Assembly (NCBI RefSeq): GCF_900110465.1
Contig: NZ_FODV01000002.1
Span: forward strand, 62,001 to 126,000
DNA length: 64,000 nt
From: Halogranum amylolyticum
GTDB taxonomy: Archaea; Halobacteriota; Halobacteria; Halobacteriales; Haloferacaceae
Reading direction: 5' to 3'
Position 1 is the first letter of the stretch. Every line of letters begins with the position of its first letter. Positions 24,767 through 34,638 of this stretch are shown one piece after another. A program made the translations under genes and the position numbers. Below the pieces are notes generated by a model. That model saw nothing but the letters and a program-made list of their open reading frames with translations. It was not told the origin of the DNA and ran no database searches.

Positions 24767-26151
24767 GTGGGGTCCTCCTCCAGGTCGAGGGGTTCTGCCT
24801 CGGCGATCTCGGGTTCACGGCGCTCGCCCTCACCGTACCCTCGGCGGGCCAGGAGCAAATAGACGACCCCGCCGGTTGCGAGCCACCCGAGCGCCAACAG
24901 CCAGGTGAAGGGGTCGATGAAGAGGCTCAAAAAGAGGTTACAGACGATGCCGAGGATCGGTGTGTAAGGGTACAGAGGGAGCTCGAACGGCCGTCGGAGG
25001 TCCGGTTGCTGGCGACGCAATCGGATGACCGCGACGTTGACGATGGAGAACCCGAGCAGCGAGAAGAGACTCGCGAGGTTGCCGACGACCCGGATGGGGA
25101 CGACGAGGACGGCGACGAGCATCACGACCGCGCTGGCGACGATGGCGACGAACGGCGTCCCGTAGCGGTAGTGGAGCCGACCGAGCGCGGCGGGCAGTTG
25201 ACGCTCGCGACCCATCGCGAACGCGACCCGGCTCGATCCAATGACGACGGCGTTGAGCGCGCTGACCGTCGAGAACACCGCGCCGAAGGCGATGATGGCC
25301 GCACCGGTTCCGACGAGCGGGAACGTCGGCATGAACCCCTCTGCGGCGCGAGCGACGGCAGTCTCACCCGCTGCTCCCAGTGCCTCCGCGCCGAGCGTAC
25401 CGATGGCGACGAAGACGACGAGGAGATACACGACGACGGTGACGACCACGCTGAGGACGATGGCCCGCGGGATGTTCACGGTCGGGTTCTCGACCTCCTC
25501 GGTGACGGTCGCGATGAGGTCGTACCCCTGGAAGGCGATGAACGTCAGCCCCATCGCCGGGAGGAGTGCGACCGGTCCCGCTTCGGGAAAGAACGGACGG
25601 AACTCCCCGACACGGGCGACCGAGAACCCGAACGCGACGAACACGCCGAGAATGGCGATCTTGACGAGCGTGATGACCGTCTCCGCACCGCCGCTCGCTG
25701 CGGTCGACAACGCGTTCAGTGCGACGAAGCCGACGACGACGAGCAGTGCGTAGGCGACGGGTGGACCGGGCAGGTCGATACCGTAGAGATGGCCGAACTC
25801 CACGAAGTTAGAGGCGAAACCGAGTGCGTACAGCGCTCCGGCGATCATGTAGGTGAACCACCGCGTCCACCCCATCACGAACGAGACGGGTGCGGAGAAC
25901 ACCTCTCGGACGTAGGCGTAGCCACCGCCGTTGCGCGGGATGGCCGCCGCAAGTTCGGCGTACGCCAAGGCGGTGAACGAAGTGACGACGCCGTTCAGCG
26001 CGAACACGAGAATGACGGCCGGGCCGGCGATGTTCGCGGCGAGGCCCGTCAGGACGAAGATACCGGCACCGATCATCGCGCCGATGCCGACCATCGTCGC
26101 GTCGAGTAGCCCCAGACTCGTCGCGGGTGCGCGCTCGCCAGCGTGGCTCAC
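24763..26151 (-). CDS. APC-family amino acid permease
   Basis: About 462 residues with 12 membrane segments. The first helix LGLLDATMVGIGAMIGAGIFVLTG carries the GxGxxIGAGIF consensus of APC transporters. Helix 6 (PAMGLTFIAFQGYDLIATVTEEVENP) and IPRAIVLSV are also conserved. The GTG at 26151 (VSHAGERAP) is preferred to an ATG at 26310, because the extra 53 residues are basic and serine-rich, unlike a haloarchaeal N-terminus. Substrate is unknown. It overlaps its RCK partner, an unusual pairing for APC proteins, which could make it a regulated permease. Confidence 0.85.
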   Translation of the reverse strand: MSHAGERAPATSLGLLDATMVGIGAMIGAGIFVLTGLAANIAGPAVILVFALNGVVTSFTALAYAELAAAIPRNGGGYAYVREVFSAPVSFVMGWTRWFTYMIAGALYALGFASNFVEFGHLYGIDLPGPPVAYALLVVVGFVALNALSTAASGGAETVITLVKIAILGVFVAFGFSVARVGEFRPFFPEAGPVALLPAMGLTFIAFQGYDLIATVTEEVENPTVNIPRAIVLSVVVTVVVYLLVVFVAIGTLGAEALGAAGETAVARAAEGFMPTFPLVGTGAAIIAFGAVFSTVSALNAVVIGSSRVAFAMGRERQLPAALGRLHYRYGTPFVAIVASAVVMLVAVLVVPIRVVGNLASLFSLLGFSIVNVAVIRLRRQQPDLRRPFELPLYPYTPILGIVCNLFLSLFIDPFTWLLALGWLATGGVVYLLLARRGYGEGERREPEIAEAEPLDLEEDPT

Positions 26152-26386
26152 GGGTCGAACCCCGCGGATCGGTCGTCTCGTCGGTGACACGGAGGCATAC
26201 CGTGGTAGTTGGTAGCGTGAACCAATAAACGTCCGAGTCGTATCGTAGCCTCTGGTCGGTCCGCGTCGAGAACGGGAAAATATCGGCAGAGAGCAGCCAT
26301 CGACGACCAATCCGCCGCCCGTCTGCCGGCCTTCGTCTATCTAAGGAGTCTTATGTCTGCTGGGTTTTCTTGCTCCTACCGAACAG

Positions 26387-27931
26387 ATGAACGCGAATCT
26401 ATCGAAATACGTAGACTACCGGGCGAGTCTCGGATTTCTCGGGTCCGTCATCAAGTACATGGCAATCCCGCTGGCGGTTCCTATCGCCGTCGCGCTCTAC
26501 TACGGTGAGAGCCTCGTCCCCTTCGTCGTAACGCTGGGAGTGATGCTCGGAGTCGGCGTCGGTCTAGAACGGCTTCACTCCGAACCCGACCTCGGTCACC
26601 GCGAGGGGTTCTTGTTGGTGAGTCTGACCTGGTTGGTGATCCCCATTGTCGGGGCGATTCCGTATCTCGTCGCCGGGGAGGGAACCGTCGCCCATCCGGT
26701 GAACGCACTCTTCGAGAGCATGTCGGGGTTCACGACCACCGGATCGACCGTCCTCGGCGAGATCTCCTTCGAGCGTCACTCGCGGTCGATACTGATGTGG
26801 CGACAGTTGTCCCAGTGGCTCGGCGGGATGGGGATCGTCGTCCTGATGGTCGCCATCCTCCCCGAACTCTCCGTCGGTGGCGCACAGGTGATGGACGCGG
26901 AGGCGCCGGGGCCGTCCCTCGAGAAACTGACGCCACGAATCCGGGACACCGCACAGGCGCTCTGGCGGATCTACATCGGCTTCACCGTCGCGGCGCTCGC
27001 GGTCTACTACGGTCTCCATCTCGCCGGAGTAGCTCCGAACATGGACTTCTACAACGCGGTCGCCCACGCGTTGACGACGATGCCGACCGGCGGGTTCTCT
27101 CCCGAGGCGCGGAGCGCCGAGGCGTTCTCACCGGCGATCCAGTGGGCGATCACCGTCTTCATGATCGTCGCCGGGACCAACTTCGCGCTGTTCTGGTACG
27201 TCCTGAAGGGCGAACCAGGTCGGCTGACGGGGAACACGGAGTTCCGCACGTATCTCACGGCGATGGGTGTCGTCGGGACGGTGCTGGCGACGCTGCTGTT
27301 CGTCGGGATCGGTCTCCAGACGACGCCGACGAACGTCGGGGAGATTCCGGGGAACCTCGAACACTCGCTCCGACAGGCCGCCTTCCAGACGGCTGCGATC
27401 GTGACGACGACGGGGTACGCCAGCATGGACTTCAACACGTGGGACCAGTCGACGCAGCTGATCCTCCTCTTCGCGATGTTCCTCGGCGGATCCGCCGGGT
27501 CGGCCGCGGGGTCGATCAAGATCATCCGCTGGTATCTGATCCAGAAGACGATCGTCCGCGAACTGTTCACGACGGTCCACCCCGACGCCGTCCGCCCGCT
27601 CAGGCTCTCCGACGACGTGGTCGACGAGGGTACCGTCCGCGGCCTGTTCGTCTTCACGATGACGTTCCTCCTCATCTTCGCCGTCTCCGCGGTCGTCCTC
27701 TACCTCGATGGACTCCGAACCGGTGTCGAACTGTCGGCCATCGAGGCGGTGAGCGCCACCATCGCGACGCTCGGCAACATCGGACCCGGCGTCGGGATCG
27801 TCGGCCCGATGAACAGCTTCCTCCCGTTCTCGAACGCGGCGAAACTCTACATGGTGTTTCTGATGTGGATCGGCCGACTCGAGATCCTCTCGGTGCTCGT
27901 CATCTTCACGCCGTCGTACTGGGGGTCCTGA
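26387..27931 (+). CDS. trkH: Trk potassium uptake protein TrkH (copy 1)
   Basis: 514-residue membrane subunit of a Trk/Ktr-type potassium transporter, with the four pore repeats of this superfamily. Selectivity loops visible are SMSGFTTTGSTVL near 110, MPTGGFSPEA near 235, TTTGYASMDF near 343 and the last one near ATLGNIGPGVGIVG (about 463). All keep the key glycine. It should work with a TrkA ring; one is encoded convergently just downstream. Potassium uptake at molar level is central to the salt-in strategy of these organisms. Confidence 0.92.
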   Translation: MNANLSKYVDYRASLGFLGSVIKYMAIPLAVPIAVALYYGESLVPFVVTLGVMLGVGVGLERLHSEPDLGHREGFLLVSLTWLVIPIVGAIPYLVAGEGTVAHPVNALFESMSGFTTTGSTVLGEISFERHSRSILMWRQLSQWLGGMGIVVLMVAILPELSVGGAQVMDAEAPGPSLEKLTPRIRDTAQALWRIYIGFTVAALAVYYGLHLAGVAPNMDFYNAVAHALTTMPTGGFSPEARSAEAFSPAIQWAITVFMIVAGTNFALFWYVLKGEPGRLTGNTEFRTYLTAMGVVGTVLATLLFVGIGLQTTPTNVGEIPGNLEHSLRQAAFQTAAIVTTTGYASMDFNTWDQSTQLILLFAMFLGGSAGSAAGSIKIIRWYLIQKTIVRELFTTVHPDAVRPLRLSDDVVDEGTVRGLFVFTMTFLLIFAVSAVVLYLDGLRTGVELSAIEAVSATIATLGNIGPGVGIVGPMNSFLPFSNAAKLYMVFLMWIGRLEILSVLVIFTPSYWGS

Positions 27932-27993
27932 GCAGAAGGCGGGGAGTCGTAACTCGACTTCGACCTCGACCTCGACACCCGTCGTGTCCCTCG

Positions 27994-29331
27994 TTACACT
28001 GCCGCGGTAACCGCCTCTGCACTGTCGGCTTCGAGGAAGAGAACGACGTGGTCTCCGCGTTCGATAACCGTCTCTCCACGTGGAGAGACCAGTTTCCGGT
28101 TGCGGGTGATCGCTCCCACCACGACGTCCGCCGGGAGGTCGGGAACCGACTCCTGAATCGGCCTCCCGACGAGTGCACTCTCGTCGTCGATCTCGACCTC
28201 TAGCACCTCGGCACTCTCGTTCTCGATGAAGGCGAGCTTCTCCGTCATCTGCTCGCGGGTGAAGCGACTGATCTCCTCTGCGGTTACGGCACGCGGGTTG
28301 ATTGCGATGTCGACGCCGACTGCCTCGAACAGTTGACGGTAGTCACCGGTCTCGACGACTGCGATGGTCTGATTCACACCGAATCGCTTGGCGAGCAAGG
28401 AGACAAAGAGATTCTCTTGGTCGCTCTCGAGTGCAACGACGACGACGTCTGCTTCGCCGAAGTTCTCCTGTTCCAGCGCGTCACTGTCGGTCGCATCAAA
28501 CTGAAAGACGAGCGTATCGGTCAACTCCTCGGCCACTTCCTGCGCTCGACTCTCGTCCGATTCCACCAGCCGCGGACTGAGACCTCGTTCCTCCAGTAAC
28601 CGAGCGGTCTGGTACCCGATCTCGCCACCACCAATGACGAACACGCTCTCGGTGTCGTTGGCTGCCTCCGTCGGCGACACCGTCAGCGCGAACCGGTGGA
28701 CACTCTCCGGAGGACCGATGACGACGACTCTGTCGCCCACGTCGAGTCTGCTGTCACCGCGCGGTAACTCGACTCGTTCGTCCCGAACGATTCCGGCGAA
28801 CGTGAGCAGCTCGAAGCGGTCGGCCTCGCGAACCGTCTGACCGACGAGCGGGCTGTCTTCGTCGAGTTCGAACTCGGCCATCTGTACGAGTCCGTTAGCG
28901 AATCTGGCAACGTCGACCGCGGCCGGGAGGCCGATGACCTGCACGATGTCCTGAGCAGTGAGCAGGTTCGAACAGACCATAAAGTCGACACCGAACGCAC
29001 CGGGTTCTCGTTCCCACGTCCGAAGAAATCCGACCTGTTTGACTCTGGCGATAGTGAACGCGTCGCCGAGCACTTTCGCCGTTCCGCAGATCGCCAGATT
29101 GGTCTCGTCGTCGTCAGTACTCGCGATGAGGAGGTCCGCACTTCCGACGTCTGCCTCCTCTAACGTGTCGAGCGACAGGCCATCACCCTGGATTGCGAGG
29201 ACGTTCAGCGAGTAGTTCAGTTCAGTCACTTGCTCACCGTCGACGTCGACGACGACGACCTCGTGGGAGTCTGCCAACCCTGCAGCGATGTTCGATCCGA
29301 CCTCGCCGGCACCGACGATAATTACACGCAC
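27994..29331 (-). CDS. trkA: Trk potassium regulatory protein TrkA (copy 1)
   Basis: 445-residue cytoplasmic protein with two RCK-N/RCK-C units. The first dinucleotide motif is VIIVGAGEVGSNIAAGL at the N-terminus, and the second is FVIGGGEIGYQTARLLEERG near 232. Each is followed by an RCK-C domain (about 145-220 and 370-445). It forms the gating ring under TrkH and binds NAD(H)/ATP. The GTG start at 29331 begins directly with the Rossmann strand. It is convergent with trkH copy 1 (63 bases apart) and downstream of trkH copy 2, so pairing is ambiguous. Confidence 0.9.
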   Translation of the reverse strand: MRVIIVGAGEVGSNIAAGLADSHEVVVVDVDGEQVTELNYSLNVLAIQGDGLSLDTLEEADVGSADLLIASTDDDETNLAICGTAKVLGDAFTIARVKQVGFLRTWEREPGAFGVDFMVCSNLLTAQDIVQVIGLPAAVDVARFANGLVQMAEFELDEDSPLVGQTVREADRFELLTFAGIVRDERVELPRGDSRLDVGDRVVVIGPPESVHRFALTVSPTEAANDTESVFVIGGGEIGYQTARLLEERGLSPRLVESDESRAQEVAEELTDTLVFQFDATDSDALEQENFGEADVVVVALESDQENLFVSLLAKRFGVNQTIAVVETGDYRQLFEAVGVDIAINPRAVTAEEISRFTREQMTEKLAFIENESAEVLEVEIDDESALVGRPIQESVPDLPADVVVGAITRNRKLVSPRGETVIERGDHVVLFLEADSAEAVTAAV

Positions 29332-29441
29332 GGTCGACCGCCTCGCTCTGCGTTCATACGTAGCGATGACACACCACTCGCATCAAGATTGTCGTCTCGA
29401 AGCGGTGTCGTCCCCGTCATTCCCGAGACGTCGTCAGCGAC

Positions 29442-31046
29442 CTACCGCCGCCAGTACTCCGGCGTCAAGAGGACAAGCACGGGCAGGATCTCAAGTCGAC
29501 CGATCCACATCAGGAACGTCATGAACACCATCGAGGCGTTCGAGAAGGGGAGATAGCTCCCCATCGGACCGACGGTACCGAACCCCGGACCGACGTTGCC
29601 GAGCGTCGCCGCGGTCGCGCTCATCGTTTCGAGCACCGAGAGCCCGAGGTCGACGCGAGCGGCGTCGAGAAACAGCACGCCGACCGAGAGGAAGAACAAC
29701 ACCAGATACAGCAGCGTGAACGCGTAGATACCGCGGAGGGCGCGCTCGTCGAGCGCCCGGCCCCCGAGTCGGACGGGGCGAACTGCGTCGGGGTGAGCAG
29801 TCGTGAACAGTTCTCGACGGACCGATTTGAGGATGACGTACCAGCGGACGACCTTGATCGCGCCACCGGTCGACCCGGCCGACCCGCCGACGAACATCGC
29901 AAAGAGGAGGACGTACTGTGCCGGGGCGCTCCACGCGTTGAAGTCCATGCTGGCGTACCCCGTCGTCGTCACGATGGAGACGACCTGGAAGGCGGACTGC
30001 CGAACCGACGGCTCGAACTGCATGACGACACGGTCGGTGTACTCCGCGAGGTAGGCTGCGTCGTACGTCTCACCGGCGGGCACCTGCCCGACGAAGCCAG
30101 CACCGACGAACAGTATCCCCGCGAGTACCGCCGTCAGCGACGCCATCACGCCGAGGTAGAACCGAAACTCCGTGTCCTCGAACAGGCGGTCGAGGTCGCC
30201 GGTGAGCGCGTGCCAGAACAGCGCGAAGTTGGTCCCCGCGGCGACCATGAACGGGATGATTATCCACTGGGCGGCCGCCGAGAACGCCTCGATGCTCCGC
30301 GCCTCGGGGGAGAACCCGCCGGTCGGCATCGTCGTCAAACCGTGAGCGACGGCGTTGTAGGCGGTCATCGCCGGGTCGATGCCGGCGAGGTTGAGCCCGT
30401 AGAGCAGCAGGATCTCGAGCACCGTGAAGCCGAGATACGCTCCCCAGAGCGCACGCGCCGTCTCGGCGATGCGCGGGGTGAGCTTTTCGATGCCGGGGCC
30501 GGGTGCCTCGGCGTCCATCAGCTGCGCCCCGCCGACGGAGAGTTCGGGGAGGATCGCGACCGCGAGGACGACGATCCCCATCCCGCCGAGCCACTGGGAC
30601 AACTGTCGCCACATCATGACGCCGCGCGTGTGCGAGTCGAAGGAGATGTCACCGAGGACCGTCGCTCCGGTCGTCGTGAACCCCGACATGCTCTCGAAGA
30701 GCGCGTTCGCCGGGTTCGCGAGCGTCGACTCGGGGTGGACCGGGTCGAAGACGAGCGGGACGCCGTGGGCCTCGACGAGGTAGGGGACGGCACCGACCAT
30801 CGCCACCGCCAGCCAGGTGACACCGACCATCAGGAACCCCTCGCGGGCGCGGATGTCCGGGTCGGGTCGGAGTCGCTCGAGTCCAAACCCGAGTGCGGCG
30901 GTGACGGCCATCGTCACGAGGAACGGGATGATCGTCTCGCCGTATATCAGGGCGACGAACACCGGAAACGCCAGTGGCGCGACCAGATACTTCAACACGG
31001 TGCCGACGAGACTGAGACTGGCACGATAATCGACACGCAGTCTCAC
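29442..31046 (-). CDS. trkH: Trk potassium uptake protein TrkH (copy 2)
   Basis: 534-residue paralogue of the trkH at 26387, with the same MSGFTTTGATVLGDISFD, GLTTMPTGGFSPEARS and TTTGYASMDFNAW pore loops. It differs by insertions, for example FDPVHPESTLANP before the first pore loop and QVPAGETYDAAYLAEY near 320. It sits in a same-strand run of trkA2, trkH2, trkA1 with gaps of 112 and 110 bases. The GTG start yields MRLRVDYRASLSLVGTVLK, parallel to copy 1. Confidence 0.92.
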   Translation of the reverse strand: MRLRVDYRASLSLVGTVLKYLVAPLAFPVFVALIYGETIIPFLVTMAVTAALGFGLERLRPDPDIRAREGFLMVGVTWLAVAMVGAVPYLVEAHGVPLVFDPVHPESTLANPANALFESMSGFTTTGATVLGDISFDSHTRGVMMWRQLSQWLGGMGIVVLAVAILPELSVGGAQLMDAEAPGPGIEKLTPRIAETARALWGAYLGFTVLEILLLYGLNLAGIDPAMTAYNAVAHGLTTMPTGGFSPEARSIEAFSAAAQWIIIPFMVAAGTNFALFWHALTGDLDRLFEDTEFRFYLGVMASLTAVLAGILFVGAGFVGQVPAGETYDAAYLAEYTDRVVMQFEPSVRQSAFQVVSIVTTTGYASMDFNAWSAPAQYVLLFAMFVGGSAGSTGGAIKVVRWYVILKSVRRELFTTAHPDAVRPVRLGGRALDERALRGIYAFTLLYLVLFFLSVGVLFLDAARVDLGLSVLETMSATAATLGNVGPGFGTVGPMGSYLPFSNASMVFMTFLMWIGRLEILPVLVLLTPEYWRR

Positions 31047-31158
31047 GGCCCGACACGCTCCTTCGTTCGGAACACAGACGTGCGTCGAACTTCGCAGATA
31101 TGAAGATACTGTTCGGGAACGACCCAGTGAGTGAGTGACGTGGAGAACCCGTCGGCGT

Positions 31159-32496
31159 TCAGAGTTTCGCGGTTACCTCGTCGACGACGGCCGCGTCGGC
31201 GAAGACGACGACGTGGTCGCCGGACTCGACGACGGTGTCCCCGCGCGGGACGATGAACTCGCGGTCGCGCGTGATAGCGCCGATGACGACGCCGGTCGGC
31301 AGTTCGCCGACTGCGTCGCGGATGGCCCGTCCGGAGAGGACGCTGGCGTCGTCGATCTCGATCTCCAGCACCTCGGCTTTGTTCGACTCGATGAGCGCGA
31401 TGTTCTCCGCACCGCCCTCGCGAGTGAACCGGGTGATCTCCTCTGCGACCACCTCGCGGGGACTGATCGCGACGTCGACGCCGACCGTCTCGAACAGTTC
31501 GAGGTAGGAGGTGGTGTCGATGACGGCGACCGTCCGCTCGGTGCCGAGTCGCTGCGCGAGCAGCGTCACGAGCAGGTTCTTCTCGTCGGAGTCGAGGGCG
31601 GCGACGACCATGTCGGCGTCGCCGATGTGTTCGCGTTCGAGGAACGCCATGTCGGTCGCGTCCGACTCCATGACGACCGTGTTCGGAAGTTCCTCAGCGA
31701 GTTGGCGCGCCCGGTCGTGATCCTGCTCGATGAGCCGTGGGCGGAACCCCCGCTCTTCGAGCAGTCGGGCGACGTGGTAGCCGATCTCGCTGCCGCCGAC
31801 GACGACGACCTCCTCCGCCGTCCCGGGCGACTCGTCGGGGGCGATCGTCTGTGCGAACTCCTGGACGCTGTTCGGACTCCCGATGACGACCACCCTGTCG
31901 TCCGGCCGGATCACCGTCTCCCCACGGGGGATCTCGATGGTCCCGTCGCGGAGGATCGCCGCGAACGTCAGCGAGTCGAAGCGGTCGGCCTCCTGGACCG
32001 TCTGGTTGGAGATCGGGCTGCCGTCGGGGATCTCGAACTCGGCCATCTGGACCTGTCCGCCCGCGAAGGGGTCGACGTCGAGCGCCGCGGGCAGCCCCAC
32101 GATGCGGACGATCGACTCCGCGGTCAGGAGGTTCGTACAGACCATGAAGTCGATGCCGAACGCCTTCTCCGAGCGCTCCCACGTCCGCAGATACTCGGTG
32201 TTCTTGATGCGGGCGATGGTGAACGCGTCGCTGATCGCCTTCACCGTCGAGCAGGCGACGATGTTGGTCTCGTCGTTGTCCGTCGACGCGATGACCATCC
32301 CGGCGCTGTCGACGCCGGCCTCTTCGAGCGTCGCGACGGCGGTCCCGTCGCCTTGAATCGCGAGGACGTCCAGCGAGTAGTTCAACTCCTCGACCCGTGC
32401 AGGGTCGCGTTCGATGACGATGACCTCGTGGGTGTCTTCGAGGTCGGCCGCGATACTCGACCCGACCTGTCCGGCCCCGATGATGATCACGCGCAC
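31159..32496 (-). CDS. trkA: Trk potassium regulatory protein TrkA (copy 2)
   Basis: 445-residue double-RCK protein, same length as copy 1. The two dinucleotide folds begin VIIIGAGQVGSSIAADL and [20 protein letters not shown]. Acidic residue at the end of strand 2 (VIVIERDP) favours NAD(H). It is the first gene of the minus-strand potassium run, so probably co-expressed with trkH copy 2. The start is a GTG. Confidence 0.9.
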   Translation of the reverse strand: MRVIIIGAGQVGSSIAADLEDTHEVIVIERDPARVEELNYSLDVLAIQGDGTAVATLEEAGVDSAGMVIASTDNDETNIVACSTVKAISDAFTIARIKNTEYLRTWERSEKAFGIDFMVCTNLLTAESIVRIVGLPAALDVDPFAGGQVQMAEFEIPDGSPISNQTVQEADRFDSLTFAAILRDGTIEIPRGETVIRPDDRVVVIGSPNSVQEFAQTIAPDESPGTAEEVVVVGGSEIGYHVARLLEERGFRPRLIEQDHDRARQLAEELPNTVVMESDATDMAFLEREHIGDADMVVAALDSDEKNLLVTLLAQRLGTERTVAVIDTTSYLELFETVGVDVAISPREVVAEEITRFTREGGAENIALIESNKAEVLEIEIDDASVLSGRAIRDAVGELPTGVVIGAITRDREFIVPRGDTVVESGDHVVVFADAAVVDEVTAKL

Positions 32497-32715
32497 GGTC
32501 CGGTCGCCCCTCTGTTCATGGCCCGCCGTAGTCTCGCAGGTCGTATCACTATTTCCATTGCGGGATCGACGGGAGAACGGAGTTCTGCAGCCTCTTCGCT
32601 CTCGTTTAACCAGTTATAGGGGTTGTCGTACCCGGCCGGAAGACCAGAGATTCCCGGCGAGCCACAGGGTTCGGTTCTCACGGAGAAGATCTCTGAACTG
32701 CTACGATAACCTCTC

Positions 32716-33255
32716 TCAGAGGTCGCTCGGTCTGTTCTCGATGGTCAAATCCACACGACGGCGGTTCCCTTCGAGATCGGCGACGATACGCTCGACGATG
32801 CGTTCGGCCTCCTTGACGACTACCGGTTTGACCTTGTCGAGCACGCGGTCGAACGAGATGAACCGGGGGAGATCGAGCGCGTTCGAGTTCGCGGAGTCGG
32901 CGTCGAACCGGATCTCGAACCAGACGCGACAGGCGGTGTCGGCGTCCGCCGGGGCGTCCGCCGGGAGGTCGTCGAGTTCCTCGATCCGCCAACAGCCGTG
33001 GGCGTGGATGTCCTTGACGATCTTCCAGTCGATCCGGTCGGGCGGCGCCAGTTCCGTCACCTCCGACCGTGCCGTGTAGGTGAGCTTCCACCACGCGAGT
33101 CGGAACTCGTACTCCGTGCCCGGCCCGCCGTCGCCGTGGCTGCGGACCTCCTTCAGATGCTTCGAGTAGCCCGGATACCGCGAGAAATCCAAGAGGAAGT
33201 CGTACACCTCCTCGGGTGGCACGTAGACGACGGTTGTGACGACGATTTCGTCCAC
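32716..33255 (-). CDS. SRPBCC (START/polyketide-cyclase-like) family protein
   Basis: 179 residues with the helix-grip fold signature: VTTVVYVPPEEVYDFLLDFSRYPGYSKHL at the start, then GTEYEFRLAWWKLTYTARSEV and a C-terminal helix VVKEAERIVERIVADLEG. Members bind hydrophobic ligands in a central cavity; no catalytic function is implied. I favour the GTG at 33255 (giving MDEIVVTT) over the GTG at 33279. It is divergent from the iron transport genes and need not be related to them. Confidence 0.8.
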   Translation of the reverse strand: MDEIVVTTVVYVPPEEVYDFLLDFSRYPGYSKHLKEVRSHGDGGPGTEYEFRLAWWKLTYTARSEVTELAPPDRIDWKIVKDIHAHGCWRIEELDDLPADAPADADTACRVWFEIRFDADSANSNALDLPRFISFDRVLDKVKPVVVKEAERIVERIVADLEGNRRRVDLTIENRPSDL

Positions 33256-33443
33256 GCCTCCCGGTTTGGCGCGTGTCACCTAAGGTTTGTGGGGCGAGCG
33301 GTCCGTCGAGGCGAACGTCCGCTCGGGGGCGCTCGTTGGTCGGAGCATCGGCTCGTAGGCCGTCCGCTCGCTCGACGAAACCGCGTCACCCGATAACCTG
33401 CACCGGTCATTTCGGCCAGCCAAAAAACCGGAGCGCTTTTCTG

Positions 33444-33460
33444 TTTTAGGTGTGCCAAAA
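33444..33460 (+). promoter_or_regulatory. Putative iron-dependent repressor operator 1
   Basis: TTTTAGG-TGTG-CCAAAA is an imperfect palindrome ending six bases before the substrate-binding-protein ATG. It lies between the TATA region and the start codon of a leaderless-type promoter, where a bound repressor would block initiation. The arms match two further palindromes before the second binding-protein gene. DtxR/Idr-type iron regulators bind sites of this style; assignment is by analogy. Confidence 0.55.
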
Positions 33461-33465
33461 CGACC

Positions 33466-34638
33466 ATGCAACGTCGAACGTTTCTCGGTGTCGGTGCGAG
33501 TGCGCTGACTGTCGGGTTGGCAGGATGTGCTGGTTCGGAGGGTTCAGAAGCGACGACCGGCGAACCCGAGACGAACGGGTCGACCACGAACGGGACGTCC
33601 GAAGGGACGGCCGACTCGGAGTCCGGGTCCTATACGGTGTCGATGGTGCCGGTGGGCGACGTGACGTTCGAGGCCGTTCCGAAGTCGTGGCTCGTCTACG
33701 AGTCGGGGTACGCCGACATGGGTGTCGCGCTCGGAAAGGCAGACGGACTAGCCGCAGTCGGAAACAAGGCCCGTTACCACACGCAGTATTACGACCAACT
33801 CGACGGCGTCAGCGTCGACAAAGAGGGGCTGACCCAGTTGGTCGGTGAGAGCGCCCAGATCGACAAGGAGCTGTTCTACGAACTCGACGTCGACGTCCAT
33901 CTCGTCGACCCCAACTGGCTCACGAGCGGGTCGTCGTTCGGTCTCGAACAGAGCGACGTCGACGAACTCTCCGAGAGCGTCGCGCCGTTCATCGGCAACA
34001 CCATCTTCCGGCGGACGGACAGCTCCGCCTGGCACAACTACGACTACTACACGATGTACGAGGCGTTCGAGAAAGTCGCCCAGATCTTCCAGGAGCAGGA
34101 GCGCTATCAGGCGTTCAAGTCGTTCCACGACAACTACGTGGACCGCGTCCAGTCGGAGTTACCGGCGGAGGGGGAGCGACCGAACGCGCTTCTCACCTTC
34201 GCCGCCGGCGACGAACCCGAACAGTTCTACCCGTACCGTCTCAGCGACCAGGGGACGAACAAGAAGCAGTTCCACGACCTGGGTATCAAGGACGCACTCG
34301 AGGGAACCGGCATCGACGGTCTGTCGACGAGCGACCGCGGCACCGTCGACTACGAGGCGATGCTGGAGGTCGATCCCGACGCCATCCTCGTCCGCGGCCA
34401 CGAGAGCAAGACGGCCAAGCAGTTCCGGAACACCGTGCTCTCGTTCATGCAGCAGCACGACGTCGCCTCACAGCTCACCGCAGTGCAGAACGAGATGGTG
34501 TTCCGCGGCGGTCCCATCTACCAGGGTCCCATCCAGCATCTGTTCACGCTCGAGCGCGCCGCGACCGACTTCTTCCCCGACAGCTTCAGCGGCGAACTGT
34601 TCGACCGCGGCAAACTGTCGAGCGTCATCAGTGGGTGA
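33466..34638 (+). CDS. Iron-siderophore-type ABC transporter substrate-binding lipoprotein
   Basis: 390 residues. A twin-arginine signal (RRTFLGVGASAL) leads into a lipobox ending at Cys21 (GLAGC), so it should be Tat-exported and lipid-anchored. A Thr/Gly/Glu-rich linker spans 22-55. The class III binding fold follows, with ESGYADMGVALGKADG near 83 and TVDYEAMLEVDPDAILVRGHE near 295, as in FepB/BtuF-like proteins. The permease and ATPase genes follow directly, and an iron-type operator precedes. Exact ligand is not known. Confidence 0.9.
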   Translation: MQRRTFLGVGASALTVGLAGCAGSEGSEATTGEPETNGSTTNGTSEGTADSESGSYTVSMVPVGDVTFEAVPKSWLVYESGYADMGVALGKADGLAAVGNKARYHTQYYDQLDGVSVDKEGLTQLVGESAQIDKELFYELDVDVHLVDPNWLTSGSSFGLEQSDVDELSESVAPFIGNTIFRRTDSSAWHNYDYYTMYEAFEKVAQIFQEQERYQAFKSFHDNYVDRVQSELPAEGERPNALLTFAAGDEPEQFYPYRLSDQGTNKKQFHDLGIKDALEGTGIDGLSTSDRGTVDYEAMLEVDPDAILVRGHESKTAKQFRNTVLSFMQQHDVASQLTAVQNEMVFRGGPIYQGPIQHLFTLERAATDFFPDSFSGELFDRGKLSSVISG

